A DNA stretch of 64,000 bases, from NCBI RefSeq assembly GCF_030816915.1, contig NZ_JAUSYN010000002.1, positions 1,439,501 through 1,503,500 on the forward strand, given 5' to 3'. A program made the translations under genes and the position numbers. The stretch comes from Streptomyces sp. B3I8. Lineage in GTDB: Bacteria > Actinomycetota > Actinomycetes > Streptomycetales > Streptomycetaceae. Each line of letters starts with the position of its first letter. Position 1 is the stretch's first letter. The notes below the pieces were generated by a model that worked only from the letters and a program-made list of their open reading frames with translations, was not told the DNA's origin and searched no databases. Positions 17,848-27,051 of the stretch are shown piece by piece.

Positions 17848-18423
17848 ATGACCGCCGCACGAGCCGACCTGTCAGCGGAATTCACGGGAATGACCGGAAA
17901 CACCGGAGACGTACGAACAGACCGTCCGGAGGTGGCGGACGGCGCCGCACTGTGGCGCATCGCCAAGGACTCCGGAACCCTCGACCTCAACTCGTCCTAC
18001 AGCTACCTGCTGTGGTGCCGTGACTTCGCCGGCACCTCGGTGGTGGCCCGCACCGCCGACGGCACCCCCGTCGGGTTCATCACCGCCTACCTGCGTCCCG
18101 ACCGCCCCGGCACGCTGCTGGTCTGGCAGGTCGCCGTCGACGCCTCGTACCGCGGCCGCGGCCTCGCCGCCCGCATGCTCGACGACCTGGCCGCCCGCGT
18201 CGTCACCGAGCACGGCGTCACCGGCCTGGAGACGACCATCAGCCCCGGCAACACCGCCTCCGAGCGCCTGTTCGCCTCGTTCGCCCGCCGCCACGGTGCG
18301 ACCGTCGAGCACACGGTGTTGTTCGGGACGGACCGGTTCCCCGACGGTCCGCACGACCCCGAGGTGCTGCACCGCATCGGCCCGCTCGCGGCCGGCGGTA
18401 CCCCCTCGGCACACGCCGCCTGA
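17848..18423 (+). CDS. ectA: L-2,4-diaminobutyrate acetyltransferase
   Basis: Second step of ectoine synthesis: acetyl-CoA plus diaminobutyrate gives N-gamma-acetyl-diaminobutyrate. A GNAT-fold protein of 191 aa; SSYSYLLWCRDFAGTSVVA and QVAVDASYRGRGLAARML (acetyl-CoA loop R-x-x-G-x-G/A) are family marks, as is the closing FPDGPHDPE. Start taken at the ATG at 17848; a second in-frame ATG at 17890 would give a 177-residue product closer to minimal family length. It heads ectABCD, with 107 bp to ectB. Confidence 0.93.
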   Translation: MTAARADLSAEFTGMTGNTGDVRTDRPEVADGAALWRIAKDSGTLDLNSSYSYLLWCRDFAGTSVVARTADGTPVGFITAYLRPDRPGTLLVWQVAVDASYRGRGLAARMLDDLAARVVTEHGVTGLETTISPGNTASERLFASFARRHGATVEHTVLFGTDRFPDGPHDPEVLHRIGPLAAGGTPSAHAA

Positions 18424-18530
18424 GTCCGACGGCCCCGGCACCACCTGTTCCCCTCTCGCCTCCCCGCGCCGGGGCCTCGTCCCGCTACGTCCGAGTCCCA
18501 CTCCCACCCCACCACCGAGGAGCGATTCGC

Positions 18531-19802
18531 GTGACCATCACCCAGCCCGACCTCAGCGTCTTCGAGACTCTCGAATCCGAGGTACGCAGTTACTGCCGCG
18601 GCTGGCCCGCCGTCTTCGACCGCGCCCGCGGCAGCCGTATGTACGACGAGGACGGCCACGGCTACCTCGACTTCTTCGCCGGCGCCGGCTCGCTCAACTA
18701 CGGCCACAACAACCCCGTGCTGAAACGCGCGCTGATCGACTACCTGGAGCGCGACGGCGTCACGCACGGGCTCGACATGTCGACCACCGCCAAGCGGCAG
18801 TTCCTGCAGACCTTCCAGGACCTGGTCCTGCGCCCGCGCGACCTGCCGTTCAAGGTGATGTTCCCCGGCCCGACCGGCACCAACGCCGTGGAGTCCGCGC
18901 TGAAGCTGGCCAGGAAGGTGAAGGGCCGCGAGGCGATCGTGTCGTTCACCAACGCCTTCCACGGCATGTCACTGGGTTCGCTCGCCGTCACCGGCAACGC
19001 GTTCAAGCGGGCCGGCGCGGGCGTTCCGCTGGTGCACGGCACGCCGATGCCGTTCGACAACTACTTCGACGGCGCCGTCGAGGACTTCCTCTGGTTCGAG
19101 CGGCTGCTGGAGGACCAGGGCTCCGGCCTCAACAAGCCCGCCGCCGTGATCGTCGAGACCGTGCAGGGCGAGGGCGGCATCAACGTCGCCCGTCCCGAGT
19201 GGCTGCGCGCGCTGGCCGAGCTGTGCGAACGCCAGGACATGCTGCTGATCGTCGACGACATCCAGATGGGCTGCGGCCGTACCGGCGCGTTCTTCTCCTT
19301 CGAGGAGGCCGGCATCACGCCCGACATCGTCACCGTCTCCAAGTCGATCAGCGGGTACGGCCTGCCGATGGCGCTCACCCTGTTCAGGCCGGAGCTGGAC
19401 GTCTGGGAGCCGGGCGAGCACAACGGCACCTTCCGCGGCAACAACCCGGCGTTCGTCACCGCCACCGCCGCGCTGGAGACCTACTGGACCGACGGCTCCG
19501 CCATGGAGAAGCAGACCCGCGCCCGCGGGGAGCAGGTCGAGCAGGCGCTCATCTCCATCACCGAGGAGAACCTGGCCGACATCAAGGAGTACCGCGGCCG
19601 CGGCCTGGTGTGGGGCCTGGAGTTCCACGACAAGGAGCGGGCCGGCCGCATCGCCCGGCGGGCCTTCGAGCTGGGCCTGCTGATCGAGACGTCCGGTCCG
19701 GAGAGCGAGGTCGTCAAGCTGCTGCCCGCCCTCACCACGACCGGCGAGGAACTGGACGAGGGGCTGCGCGTCCTCGCCCGCGCGGTCCGCGAGACGGCCT
19801 GA
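18531..19802 (+). CDS. ectB: Diaminobutyrate-2-oxoglutarate transaminase
   Basis: First committed step of ectoine synthesis: converts aspartate-semialdehyde with glutamate to diaminobutyrate. A 423-aa class III aminotransferase. [31 protein letters not shown] (seen as [10 protein letters not shown]), [28 protein letters not shown] and the PLP lysine in [15 protein letters not shown] are intact. GTG start after GAGGAGCG. The family length is 420-425, so the protein is complete. Confidence 0.96.
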   Translation: MTITQPDLSVFETLESEVRSYCRGWPAVFDRARGSRMYDEDGHGYLDFFAGAGSLNYGHNNPVLKRALIDYLERDGVTHGLDMSTTAKRQFLQTFQDLVLRPRDLPFKVMFPGPTGTNAVESALKLARKVKGREAIVSFTNAFHGMSLGSLAVTGNAFKRAGAGVPLVHGTPMPFDNYFDGAVEDFLWFERLLEDQGSGLNKPAAVIVETVQGEGGINVARPEWLRALAELCERQDMLLIVDDIQMGCGRTGAFFSFEEAGITPDIVTVSKSISGYGLPMALTLFRPELDVWEPGEHNGTFRGNNPAFVTATAALETYWTDGSAMEKQTRARGEQVEQALISITEENLADIKEYRGRGLVWGLEFHDKERAGRIARRAFELGLLIETSGPESEVVKLLPALTTTGEELDEGLRVLARAVRETA

Positions 19803-19908
19803 TTCCGGCCGTCGGCACGACGACCGGCGGGCCCGAGAGCATCACGCACCCCGAGAAACGCCGAGCCCGGCGCACACCGCGCCCACCGAGAAGGAGGCCC
19901 ACCCCACC

Positions 19909-20310
19909 GTGATCGTCCGATCGTTCAAGGAAGTCGAAGGCACCGACCGACACATCAAGTCCGAGTCCGGCACCTGGGAGAGCAAGCGCATCGTCCTCGC
20001 CAAGGAGAAGGTCGGCTTCTCCGTGCACGAGACGATTCTCTACGCGAACACGGAGACGTCGATGTGGTACGCCAACCACATCGAGGCCGTCGTCTGCACC
20101 GAGGGCGAGGCGGAGCTCACCGACCGCGAGACCGGGAAGACCTACACGATCACCCCCGGCACGATGTACCTCCTCAACGGCCACGAGCGGCACACGCTCA
20201 AGGTCAAGGAGAAGGACTTCCACTGCGTCTGCGTGTTCAACCCGCCCGTGACCGGACGGGAGGACCACGACGAGAACGGCGTCTACCCGCTGCTCACCGA
20301 GGAGGTGTGA
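19909..20310 (+). CDS. ectC: L-ectoine synthase
   Basis: Closes the ring of N-gamma-acetyl-diaminobutyrate to ectoine. A 133-aa cupin; Glu59 (ANHIEAVVC), Tyr87 and His95 ([12 protein letters not shown]) occupy the iron-binding positions known for EctC. GTG start with AAGGAGG 14 nt before. It follows ectB by 106 bp and is 7 bp from ectD, so ectC and ectD should be coupled. Full length. Confidence 0.96.
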   Translation: MIVRSFKEVEGTDRHIKSESGTWESKRIVLAKEKVGFSVHETILYANTETSMWYANHIEAVVCTEGEAELTDRETGKTYTITPGTMYLLNGHERHTLKVKEKDFHCVCVFNPPVTGREDHDENGVYPLLTEEV

Positions 20311-20317
20311 GGACCCC

Positions 20318-21238
20318 ATGACCGCTCCCACCAGCACGTCGTCCGCCGCCGGATCCGGCGTCACCGACCTCTACCCGACCCGTGGGGCCACCGAGGTGTC
20401 CGTGCCCCGGCAGGACCCGGTCGTCTGGGGCGCCCCGGACACGCCCGGTCCGGTCTCGGCGGACGAACTGCTCGGCCTCGACCGCGACGGCTTCCTCGCC
20501 GTCGACCAGCTCATCACCCAGGACGAGGCCGCCGGCTACCGCGCCGAGCTGGAGCGGCTGGTCGCCGACCCTGCGGTCCGGGCCGACGAGCGGTCGATCG
20601 TCGAGCCGAAGTCCCAGGAGATCCGTTCGGTCTTCGAGGTGCACCGGATCAGCGAGGTGTTCGCGGCCCTGGTGCGCGACGAGCGCGTCGTCGGCCGGGC
20701 GCGGCAGATCCTCGGCTCGGACGTGTACGTCCACCAGTCGCGGATCAACGTCAAGCCGGGCTTCGGGGCCAGTGGCTTCTACTGGCACTCGGACTTCGAG
20801 ACCTGGCACGCCGAGGACGGTCTGCCGAACATGCGGACGGTGTCCGTGTCGATCGCGCTGACCGAGAACTACGAGACCAACGGCGGCCTCATGATCATGC
20901 CGGGGTCGCACAAGACGTTCCTCGGGTGCGCGGGGGCCACGCCGAAGGACAACTACAAGAAGTCGCTGCAGATGCAGGACGCGGGCACGCCGTCGGACGA
21001 GGCGCTGACCGCGATGGCGGGCGAGTACGGCATCAGGCTGTTCACCGGCAAGCCGGGCTCGGCCACCTGGTTCGACTGCAACTGCATGCACGGTTCGGGC
21101 GACAACATCACGCCGTACCCGCGCAGCAACGTGTTCATCGTGTTCAACAGCGTGGAGAACGCGGCGGTGGAACCGTTCGCGGCACCGGTGCACCGGCCGT
21201 CCTTCATCGGGGCGCGGGACTTCACGCCGGTGAGGTGA
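20318..21238 (+). CDS. ectD: Ectoine 5-hydroxylase
   Basis: Non-heme Fe(II)/2-oxoglutarate dioxygenase converting ectoine to 5-hydroxyectoine. In the 306-aa product, FYWHSDFETWHAEDGLPNMR contains the facial triad His157 and Asp159; the distal His258 lies in CNCMHGSGDN. The ectoine- and oxoglutarate-binding region SRINVKPGFGASG is also present. ATG start 7 bp past ectC, with GTGAGGAC as ribosome site. With ectABC this predicts production of both ectoine and hydroxyectoine under salt or heat stress. Confidence 0.96.
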   Translation: MTAPTSTSSAAGSGVTDLYPTRGATEVSVPRQDPVVWGAPDTPGPVSADELLGLDRDGFLAVDQLITQDEAAGYRAELERLVADPAVRADERSIVEPKSQEIRSVFEVHRISEVFAALVRDERVVGRARQILGSDVYVHQSRINVKPGFGASGFYWHSDFETWHAEDGLPNMRTVSVSIALTENYETNGGLMIMPGSHKTFLGCAGATPKDNYKKSLQMQDAGTPSDEALTAMAGEYGIRLFTGKPGSATWFDCNCMHGSGDNITPYPRSNVFIVFNSVENAAVEPFAAPVHRPSFIGARDFTPVR

Positions 21239-21260
21239 GCGTCCCGGCGGCAGCCGGCTT

Positions 21261-21304
21261 CCGGGGCCCCGCCGACCGTGATGTCGCGGTCGGCGGGGCC
21301 CCGG
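21261..21304 (+). terminator. Strong terminator of ectABCD
   Basis: A perfect 18-bp stem (left arm 21261-21278, right arm 21287-21304; core GGGGCCCCGCCGACCG) with an 8-nt loop, 22 bp after the ectD stop. Because the following gene is convergent (ends at 21322), it probably stops transcription from both sides. Confidence 0.9.
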
Positions 21305-21321
21305 GCGTGTGCGGGCGGTCC

Positions 21322-22407
21322 CTACGCCTCCAGCACGTCCAGGAGCCGGTCCACGTCCGCCGGGGTGTTGTAGAGGTGGAACGCGGCGCGCAGATTGCCC
21401 GCACGGTCGGAGACCTCGATCCCGGCGGCGCTCAGCGCCGGCTGCCGGTCGCCGAGTCCGGGCACCGAGACGATCGGTGAGCCCGGCGCGGCCACCGGCT
21501 CGTGCCCGAGGGCGGCCAGACCGGTGCGGAACCGCTCGGCGAGGGCGAGGTCGTGCGCGCGTACGGTGTCCACGCCCAGTTCCTCCAGGAGGGCGAGGGA
21601 GTGGCGGGCGCCGGTGTAGGAGTAGAGGGCGGGGCTCTCGTCGAACCGGCGGGCGGAGTGCGCGAGTTCCTCGACCGGGCCGTAGCAACTGTCCCAGGGC
21701 CGCTCCCCCGCCACCCAGCCGGCGAACACGGGTTCGAGTTCGCGGGGCTCCTCGGGGACCACGAGGAAGGCGACGCCGCGCGGGCAGAGCAGCCACTTGA
21801 AGGCGACGGCGGAGACGTAGTCGTACGCCCCCGCGTCGAGGTCGAGCCAGCCGGCGGCCTGGGAGGCGTCGACGTAGGTGCGCGCCCCGTGCGCGTGGGC
21901 GGCGGCACGGATCGCGGGGAGGTCGGCGATGCGGCCGTCCGCGGACTGTGCGGCGCTGACCGCGACGAGGGTGGTGCCAGGGCGCACCGACTCCGCGACC
22001 GCCTCCAGCGGCACCGTGCGGACCTTCAGGTCACGGCGTACGTGGAAAGGGGTGACCACGGAGCTGAAGTCGCCCTCGGCGGTGAGGACTTCGGCTCCGG
22101 CGGGGAGCGAGGTGGCGATCAGCCCGGTGTACGTCGCGACCGAGGCGCCGGTGGCCACCCGGGTGGCGGGTACGCGGACAAGGTGGGCGAAGGAGGCCCG
22201 GGCGGCCTCGACGTCCGCGAACATGTCGGTGGGCCGGCCGACGGCCGCCGCGTCGAGCGCGACGCGCATGGCGGCGACCGTGCGGGCCGGGGGCAGCGAG
22301 GTGCTCGCGGTGTTCAGGTAGGTGGTTCTCGGAGCGAACTCGGCACGGACGAGGGCGGCGAAGTTCTCAAGCTTCTCGGGACTCTCGGTGCTCTCGGGGC
22401 TCTCCAT
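21322..22407 (-). CDS. Class V aminotransferase-fold protein (cysteine desulfurase/isopenicillin epimerase-like)
   Basis: A 361-aa PLP-dependent protein. YLNTASTSLPP near residue 30 is the usual opening of this group; GASVATYTGLIATSLP, TYVDASQAAGWLDLD (Asp) and VSAVAFKWLLCPRGVAFL (Schiff-base Lys in FKW) are the core. The N-terminus has a small SPE/TESPE repeat. Related proteins include isopenicillin-N epimerase-like and kynureninase-like enzymes. There is no desulfurase Cys loop. It stands alone between ectABCD and a DsbA-like gene, and the substrate is unknown. Confidence 0.82.
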   Translation of the reverse strand: MESPESTESPEKLENFAALVRAEFAPRTTYLNTASTSLPPARTVAAMRVALDAAAVGRPTDMFADVEAARASFAHLVRVPATRVATGASVATYTGLIATSLPAGAEVLTAEGDFSSVVTPFHVRRDLKVRTVPLEAVAESVRPGTTLVAVSAAQSADGRIADLPAIRAAAHAHGARTYVDASQAAGWLDLDAGAYDYVSAVAFKWLLCPRGVAFLVVPEEPRELEPVFAGWVAGERPWDSCYGPVEELAHSARRFDESPALYSYTGARHSLALLEELGVDTVRAHDLALAERFRTGLAALGHEPVAAPGSPIVSVPGLGDRQPALSAAGIEVSDRAGNLRAAFHLYNTPADVDRLLDVLEA

Positions 22408-22504
22408 GGGTCAACTGTGCGACGCGGGGAGCGCCCCGTCCATTGGCAATTTCTGCGTGGTTGCCCCAAGAAACGCTTATGCGACGCGTTCGACCTGCGG
22501 TTCG

Positions 22505-23227
22505 TCAGTTCCGCGGCACCGCGCACCCGTCCGGGCCACAGGCGTCGGCACCGTCGCCGTCGCCGTCGAGCAGCCGCAGGGGGGTGTGCGCCTCCCACGC
22601 CTGGGTGAGGGCGCGGGTGAAGACCTCGGCGGGCTGGGCGCCGGAGACGCCGTACTTGCGGTCCAGGACGAAGAAGGGCACGCCGTTCGCGCCGAGCTCG
22701 GCCGCCTCGCGCTCGTCGGCGCGCACGGCGTCGGCGTACGCGTCCGGGTCGGCGAGGACCGCCCGTACGACCGTCTCGTCGAGGCCGGCCTCGACCGCCA
22801 GCTCGACCAGCCGGTCGTCGCCCTCGGAGAACACCGAGCGCTCCTCGGCGAAGTTGGCCCGGTACAGGATCCGCAGCAGCTCGGCCTGCCTGCCGTGCTC
22901 CTTGGCGAGGTGGAGGAGGCGGTGCATGTCGAAGGTGCCGCCGTTGTCGCGGTCCCGGGTGCGGTACGCGAGCCCCTCGGCGGCGGCCTGCGCGCCCAGG
23001 TTGTCCTCACCGGCCTGGGCCTGCGCCTCGCTCATCCCGTACTTGCGGGTGAGCATGGTCAGCACGGGCTCGACGTCTCCCCTGGCCCGGCCGGGGTCCA
23101 GCTCGAAGGACCGGTGCACGACCTCCACCCGCTCCCGCTGCGGAAACCCGGCGAGCGCCTTCTCGAACCTGGCCTTGCCCACGTAGCACCACGGACAGGC
23201 GACATCGCTCCAGATCTCGACACGCAT
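22505..23227 (-). CDS. DsbA-family oxidoreductase, FrnE-like
   Basis: A 240-aa thioredoxin-fold protein with an alpha-helical insert. VEIWSDVACPWCYVGKARFE carries the CPWC active site at residues 11-14. GTFDMHRLLHLAKEHG and LGANGVPFFVLDRKYGVSGAQP (cis-Pro) are FrnE/2-hydroxychromene isomerase-like marks. It ends with an acidic, Cys-containing tail (DACGPDGC). Start set at the ATG (MRVEIW). No signal peptide, so it is cytoplasmic. Probably a thiol-disulfide or isomerase role in polyketide or stress metabolism. Confidence 0.88.
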   Translation of the reverse strand: MRVEIWSDVACPWCYVGKARFEKALAGFPQRERVEVVHRSFELDPGRARGDVEPVLTMLTRKYGMSEAQAQAGEDNLGAQAAAEGLAYRTRDRDNGGTFDMHRLLHLAKEHGRQAELLRILYRANFAEERSVFSEGDDRLVELAVEAGLDETVVRAVLADPDAYADAVRADEREAAELGANGVPFFVLDRKYGVSGAQPAEVFTRALTQAWEAHTPLRLLDGDGDGADACGPDGCAVPRN

Positions 23228-23382
23228 GCTCGGCTCTCTCCCCTGCTCACACCGGTACGGAAACGGGACCACGGGACCACTCCTCGCGGAGACGAGTCGT
23301 CCCGAACGGTACGTGAACCTTCAACAGCGCACCGGCATTCCCCGGCCCGCGAGGGGCGCCCCGCGAGGAGGCGCACCCTCGA

Positions 23383-23411
23383 GGGGCGCGGGGAACCGCG
23401 CGACCAGCCAC
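23383..23411 (+). repeat. Dispersed intergenic repeat, canonical copy
   Basis: Begins GGGGCGCGGGGAACCGCGCG and continues ACCAGCCAC. Other copies: 702 (inside cobB), 17475 (reverse, degenerate), 35699, 38650, 52591 (reverse), 52640 and 55641 (reverse). This one lies in the 292-bp gap between the DsbA-like gene and the aldehyde dehydrogenase. Confidence 0.85.
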
Positions 23412-23519
23412 TTCCGACCCGCACCCGCCGAACAACCCGCGGTCAATGGCCCCCATGCGAAAGGGGGCACGGGGCCCCGGGCCCCGCACCCCCACACGCA
23501 CCCTCAGCGGAGCGTCACG

Positions 23520-25049
23520 TCACCGCTCCAGCCGCCCGTTGAACCGCCGCGGCACCCCCGCCTCGTTCGCGTCCCGCAGCTCCACCGGCAGCAGCGCCTC
23601 CGGCACCCCCTGGTACGCCACCGGCCGCAGCCACCGTTCGATCGCCGTGCCGCCCACCGACGTGGACGTCGACGTCGTCGCCGGGTACGGCCCGCCGTGG
23701 TGCTGCGAGGGCGCGACGGCCACCCCCGTCGGCCAGCCGTCGACCAGCACGCGCCCCGCCAGCGGCGTCAGCTCCGCGAGGAGCTCGGCGCCCCGGCCCT
23801 CGCCGGCGCCCTCCGCCTCGGACAGGTGCAGCGTGGCGGTGAGGTTGCCCGGGAGGCGGGAGAGGACCGCGGTGACCTCGTCGGCGCTTTCGTAGCGGGC
23901 GACGACCGTCACCGGTCCGAAGCACTCCTCGATCAGCACGTCGTAGGCGCCCTCGGCGGCCAGCCGGCTCGCCGGGACGGTGAGGAACCCGGCGCTGACC
24001 GTGTGCTCGCCGCCCGCGCCCGGCGTCACCGGGCTCTCCACGTCGGCCAGTCGCGTGCGCTCCTCGATCCCGGCGAGGAAGTGGTCCCGCATCCGGTGGT
24101 CGAGGAGCACCCCGGCGTCGGTGTCGCTGACGCCGTCGATGAGCGACTTCAGCAGCCGGTCGCCCGCCTCGCCGGCGGGGGCGAGGACGAAGCCCGGCTT
24201 GGTGCAGAACTGGCCGACGCCCATCGTCATCGAGCCGGCCAGCCCGGTGCCGATCGCCTCGGCCCGCTCCTCGGCCGCCGCCTCGGTGACGACGACGGGG
24301 TTGAGGGAGCCGAGCTCGCCGTGGAACGGGATCGGCACGGGGCGGGCGGCCGCCGCGTCGAAGAGGGCCCGGCCGCCGCGTACGGAGCCGGTGAATCCGG
24401 CGGCGGCGACCAGCGGGTGCTTGACGAGCTCGACGCCGGCCTCGAAGCCGTGCACCAGGCCGAGCACGCCCTCGGGGATGCCGTGCTCGGCGGCGGCGCG
24501 GCGCAGCACCTTGGCGACCAGCTCGGACAGGGCCGGGTGGTCGGGGTGGGACTTGACCACCACGGGGCAGCCGGCCGCGAGCGCGCTCGCCGTGTCGCCG
24601 CCGGCGACGGAGAACGCGAAGGGGAAGTTGGACGCCGAGTAGACGGCGACGACTCCGAGCGGCAGCTTGTAGCGGCGCAGGTCGGGGGTGGGCGGCACGG
24701 TCGTGTCGTCGGGGTGGTTGATCACCACGTCGAGGAAGGCGCCCTCGTCGACGATGCCGGCGAAGGCCCGGAGCTGGAAGCAGGTCCGGGCGAGCTCGCC
24801 GGTGAGCCGGACCGGGCCGAGCGCGCTCTCGGCGTCGGCGACCTCGATGAGCGTGTCCTTGGCGTCCTCCAGCCGCTGGGCGGCGCTCCGCAGGAACGCC
24901 GCGCGCACGGCGCGGTCGGCCAGGGCGCCGCGCGCCTCGTGCGCGGCGCGGACGGCGGCGTCCACCTCCTGGGCCGTGGCCTCCACCGCAACCTGCTCGC
25001 GCTGCTTCCCGGTACGGGGGTCGACACTCCAGACTGGTGCTGCTGCCAC
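23520..25049 (-). CDS. Aldehyde dehydrogenase (NADP+), 2,5-dioxovalerate/ketoglutarate-semialdehyde type
   Basis: A 509-aa aldehyde dehydrogenase. The substrate group is suggested by the characteristic VYSASNFPFAFSVAGGDTASALAAGCPVV block, seen as ASNFPFAFSVAGGDT; the catalytic Glu is in FHGELGSLNPV and the nucleophile Cys in GQFCTKPG. Start at a GTG (VAAAPVWSVDP) with GAGGGA 8 nt before; the longer open frame upstream overlaps the divergent regulator's promoter. Enzymes of this group oxidise 2,5-dioxopentanoate to 2-oxoglutarate at the end of sugar-acid or hydroxyproline degradation. It is divergent from, and probably controlled by, the IclR regulator. Confidence 0.9.
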   Translation of the reverse strand: MAAAPVWSVDPRTGKQREQVAVEATAQEVDAAVRAAHEARGALADRAVRAAFLRSAAQRLEDAKDTLIEVADAESALGPVRLTGELARTCFQLRAFAGIVDEGAFLDVVINHPDDTTVPPTPDLRRYKLPLGVVAVYSASNFPFAFSVAGGDTASALAAGCPVVVKSHPDHPALSELVAKVLRRAAAEHGIPEGVLGLVHGFEAGVELVKHPLVAAAGFTGSVRGGRALFDAAAARPVPIPFHGELGSLNPVVVTEAAAEERAEAIGTGLAGSMTMGVGQFCTKPGFVLAPAGEAGDRLLKSLIDGVSDTDAGVLLDHRMRDHFLAGIEERTRLADVESPVTPGAGGEHTVSAGFLTVPASRLAAEGAYDVLIEECFGPVTVVARYESADEVTAVLSRLPGNLTATLHLSEAEGAGEGRGAELLAELTPLAGRVLVDGWPTGVAVAPSQHHGGPYPATTSTSTSVGGTAIERWLRPVAYQGVPEALLPVELRDANEAGVPRRFNGRLER

Positions 25050-25068
25050 CGCGGGTCCCTCTTTTTCT

Positions 25069-25086
25069 CGTTCGATATACTGAACG
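25069..25086. promoter_or_regulatory. Candidate IclR operator in a divergent promoter
   Basis: CGTTC and GAACG flank 8 nt (GATATACT), an almost palindromic 18-mer in a locally A/T-rich 100-bp gap between the dehydrogenase and the IclR gene. Its size and place suit a dimeric IclR protein acting on both genes. Confidence 0.55.
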
Positions 25087-25149
25087 CCGTCTCTGATGGT
25101 GAATACGCTGTGTGAGACTATTTCGCGTCCAACGAAGGGGTCAAGGGCG

Positions 25150-25923
25150 ATGTCGGCAGGCGAGACGGGCGGCGGGGCACAGGTCAAGTCCGCGGTACGG
25201 ACGGTTGAGCTGCTCGAATACTTCGCCGGACGGCCCGGCATGCACTCCCTGGCCGCCGTGCAGGAGGCGGTCGGATACCCCAAGTCCAGCCTCTACATGC
25301 TGCTGCGCACCCTGGTGGACCTCGGCTGGGTGGAGACCGACGCGACCGGCACGCGGTACGGCATCGGCGTACGGGCACTGCTGGTCGGTACGTCGTACAT
25401 CGACGGCGACGAGGTGGTGGCGCTGGCCCGCCCGACCCTGGACCGGCTCTCGGACGACACCACGGAGACCATCCACCTGGCCCGGCTCGACGGCACCAAC
25501 GTGGTCTACCTCGCCACCCGCCAGTCGCAGCACTACCTGCGTCCCTTCACCCGGGTCGGCCGTCGGCTGCCCGCGCACTCCACCTCGCTCGGCAAGGCGC
25601 TGCTGTCCACGTACAGCGACGAGCAGGTGCGGGGGCTGCTTCCCGAGACGCTGCCGGCGCTGACCGAGCACACGATCACGGACCGGGAGAAGCTCATCGA
25701 GGAGCTGCACCAGATCCGCGAGCAGGGCATCTCCGTCGACCGTGAGGAGAACACACTGGGGCTGCGCTGCTTCGGTGTGGCGATCCCGTACCGCACGCCC
25801 GCCCGGGACGCGATCAGCTGCTCGGTGCCGGTGGCGCGGCTGACGCCGGCGCACGAACAACTGGTGCAGGACGCGCTGTTCGACGCGCGCGACCGGCTGA
25901 CCCTGGCCACGCGCCGCCTCTGA
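25150..25923 (+). CDS. IclR-family transcriptional regulator
   Basis: A 257-aa regulator. Residues about 12-65 form the winged helix (VKSAVRTVELLEYF, then YPKSSLYMLLRTLVDLGWVE); the rest is the GAF-like effector domain with LPAHSTSLGKALLS and ISVDREENTLGLRCFGVAIPY, both IclR signatures. ATG at 25150 preceded by AAGGGG. Divergent from the aldehyde dehydrogenase with a shared dyad. The ligand is probably an intermediate of the sugar-acid pathway ending in that enzyme. Confidence 0.93.
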   Translation: MSAGETGGGAQVKSAVRTVELLEYFAGRPGMHSLAAVQEAVGYPKSSLYMLLRTLVDLGWVETDATGTRYGIGVRALLVGTSYIDGDEVVALARPTLDRLSDDTTETIHLARLDGTNVVYLATRQSQHYLRPFTRVGRRLPAHSTSLGKALLSTYSDEQVRGLLPETLPALTEHTITDREKLIEELHQIREQGISVDREENTLGLRCFGVAIPYRTPARDAISCSVPVARLTPAHEQLVQDALFDARDRLTLATRRL

Positions 25924-26089
25924 TCCCCTGCTCCTGCCGTCAAGCCACCCGAAGCCGGATCCGGTTGCCGCTCCATGGGCCGGTACCGGACCCGGCGACG
26001 GCTTTCACCACCGCGCAGGCGTGCGGACGGTGAGGGCCGTCGTCACGTCATGCCCCGGGATTCCCCTCTACCGCACGTCAACCGCACCT

Positions 26090-26884
26090 CTACTGCACGA
26101 AGTACGTCGGGTTCGGCAGCTTGTACTTCTTGTCGGCGTAACCGCCCTCCAGGTCGGAGTACTGGTCGCCGAAGTTGGCGACGACGTCGTACCCGAGGGA
26201 CTCGATGTGCTTGCGGGTGCCGGACTTGTACTCGACTGTGGTGCACTTCCACGCGCCCGGGGTGGCACAACCGCGCAGGTACGCCGGCGGGTTGGCCACG
26301 TCCTTGAGGAACATGTGGGCGGCGTCCAGGTTGACGTCGGCGCCGACCTTCTTCAGGTTGTCGACGGCGGCGGTGCGCTGCGCCTCGTTCAGGCCCGAGT
26401 TGTAGAAGACCTCGACGCCCTTCTTCTCGGCGTACCGCACGAGGGCGGGGCTGCCGAAGACCTCCGGTCGGTCGGCCCGGTTGACGTACTCGGCCCAGGT
26501 GGCGCTGTTGTAGCCGTAGTTGTTCTTCTTCTCGTAGTCGAGGCTGAGCAGCAGCGTGTCGTCGATGTCGAAGACGACGGCCGGCTTCACGCGCCCGTGC
26601 TTCGCCCCGCGGGCCACCTTGTCCAGGTACCGCTTCGCCTGGGCGTCGACGCGGGCGAGGTCCTTGGCGTAGGGGCTGTCCGGGGACGCCTGGTAGACGC
26701 GGTCGGCGTCGAGCGCGGTGCCGTAGTAGGTGTCGATGTCCTTGGTCAGCAGCCCGATGTTGTACGGCTCGTGGGTGGAATCGGCCGTGGACTGCCCGGC
26801 GGTGGCGGCACCGGCACCGTAGAGCGCGGCGGCGGCGACGGTACAGGCGGCGGCGACGGCCGTGGTGCGGAGTGGCTTATTCAT
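26090..26884 (-). CDS. Secreted HAD-type acid phosphatase
   Basis: A 264-aa protein with a Sec signal peptide of about 30 residues (Lys/Arg N-region, Ala-rich core, cleavage around ATAGQS). The HAD motif I VVFDIDDTLL places the catalytic Asp106 and Asp108; motif II is the Ser in VFYNSGLNE and motif IV is GDQYSDLEGGY. This is the class B/plant VSP-like acid phosphatase group. It releases phosphate from organic esters outside the cell. Single gene; no clear Pho box seen. Confidence 0.88.
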   Translation of the reverse strand: MNKPLRTTAVAAACTVAAAALYGAGAATAGQSTADSTHEPYNIGLLTKDIDTYYGTALDADRVYQASPDSPYAKDLARVDAQAKRYLDKVARGAKHGRVKPAVVFDIDDTLLLSLDYEKKNNYGYNSATWAEYVNRADRPEVFGSPALVRYAEKKGVEVFYNSGLNEAQRTAAVDNLKKVGADVNLDAAHMFLKDVANPPAYLRGCATPGAWKCTTVEYKSGTRKHIESLGYDVVANFGDQYSDLEGGYADKKYKLPNPTYFVQ

Positions 26885-26967
26885 GACAGGTTTCTACGCG
26901 CGTCACCCCGCCGAGCGCGAGGCCCGTTGCCCTATCGATACCTGAACAGCGGAAAATCGGACCCCAC

Positions 26968-27051
26968 GGCTACGGGCGCCGGTCCGGGACACGGCGGCTA
27001 CGGGCGCCGGTCCCGACTGCCGTCGCTACGGGCGCCAGTCCGGCATACGGC
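26968..27051. repeat. Three tandem 28-bp repeats running into a gene's 3' end
   Basis: Units begin at 26968, 26996 and 27024, each with the core GCTACGGGCGCC(G/A)GTCC. The third unit is the 3' end of the TIGR03086 gene including its stop; the other two are duplicates beyond it. The 28-nt period is not a multiple of three, so extra copies cannot extend the protein in frame. Confidence 0.8.

Noticed and set aside
21322..22407. Membership of this aminotransferase-fold gene in the ectoine operon
   Set aside because: It is on the opposite strand and separated by an 18-bp terminator stem.
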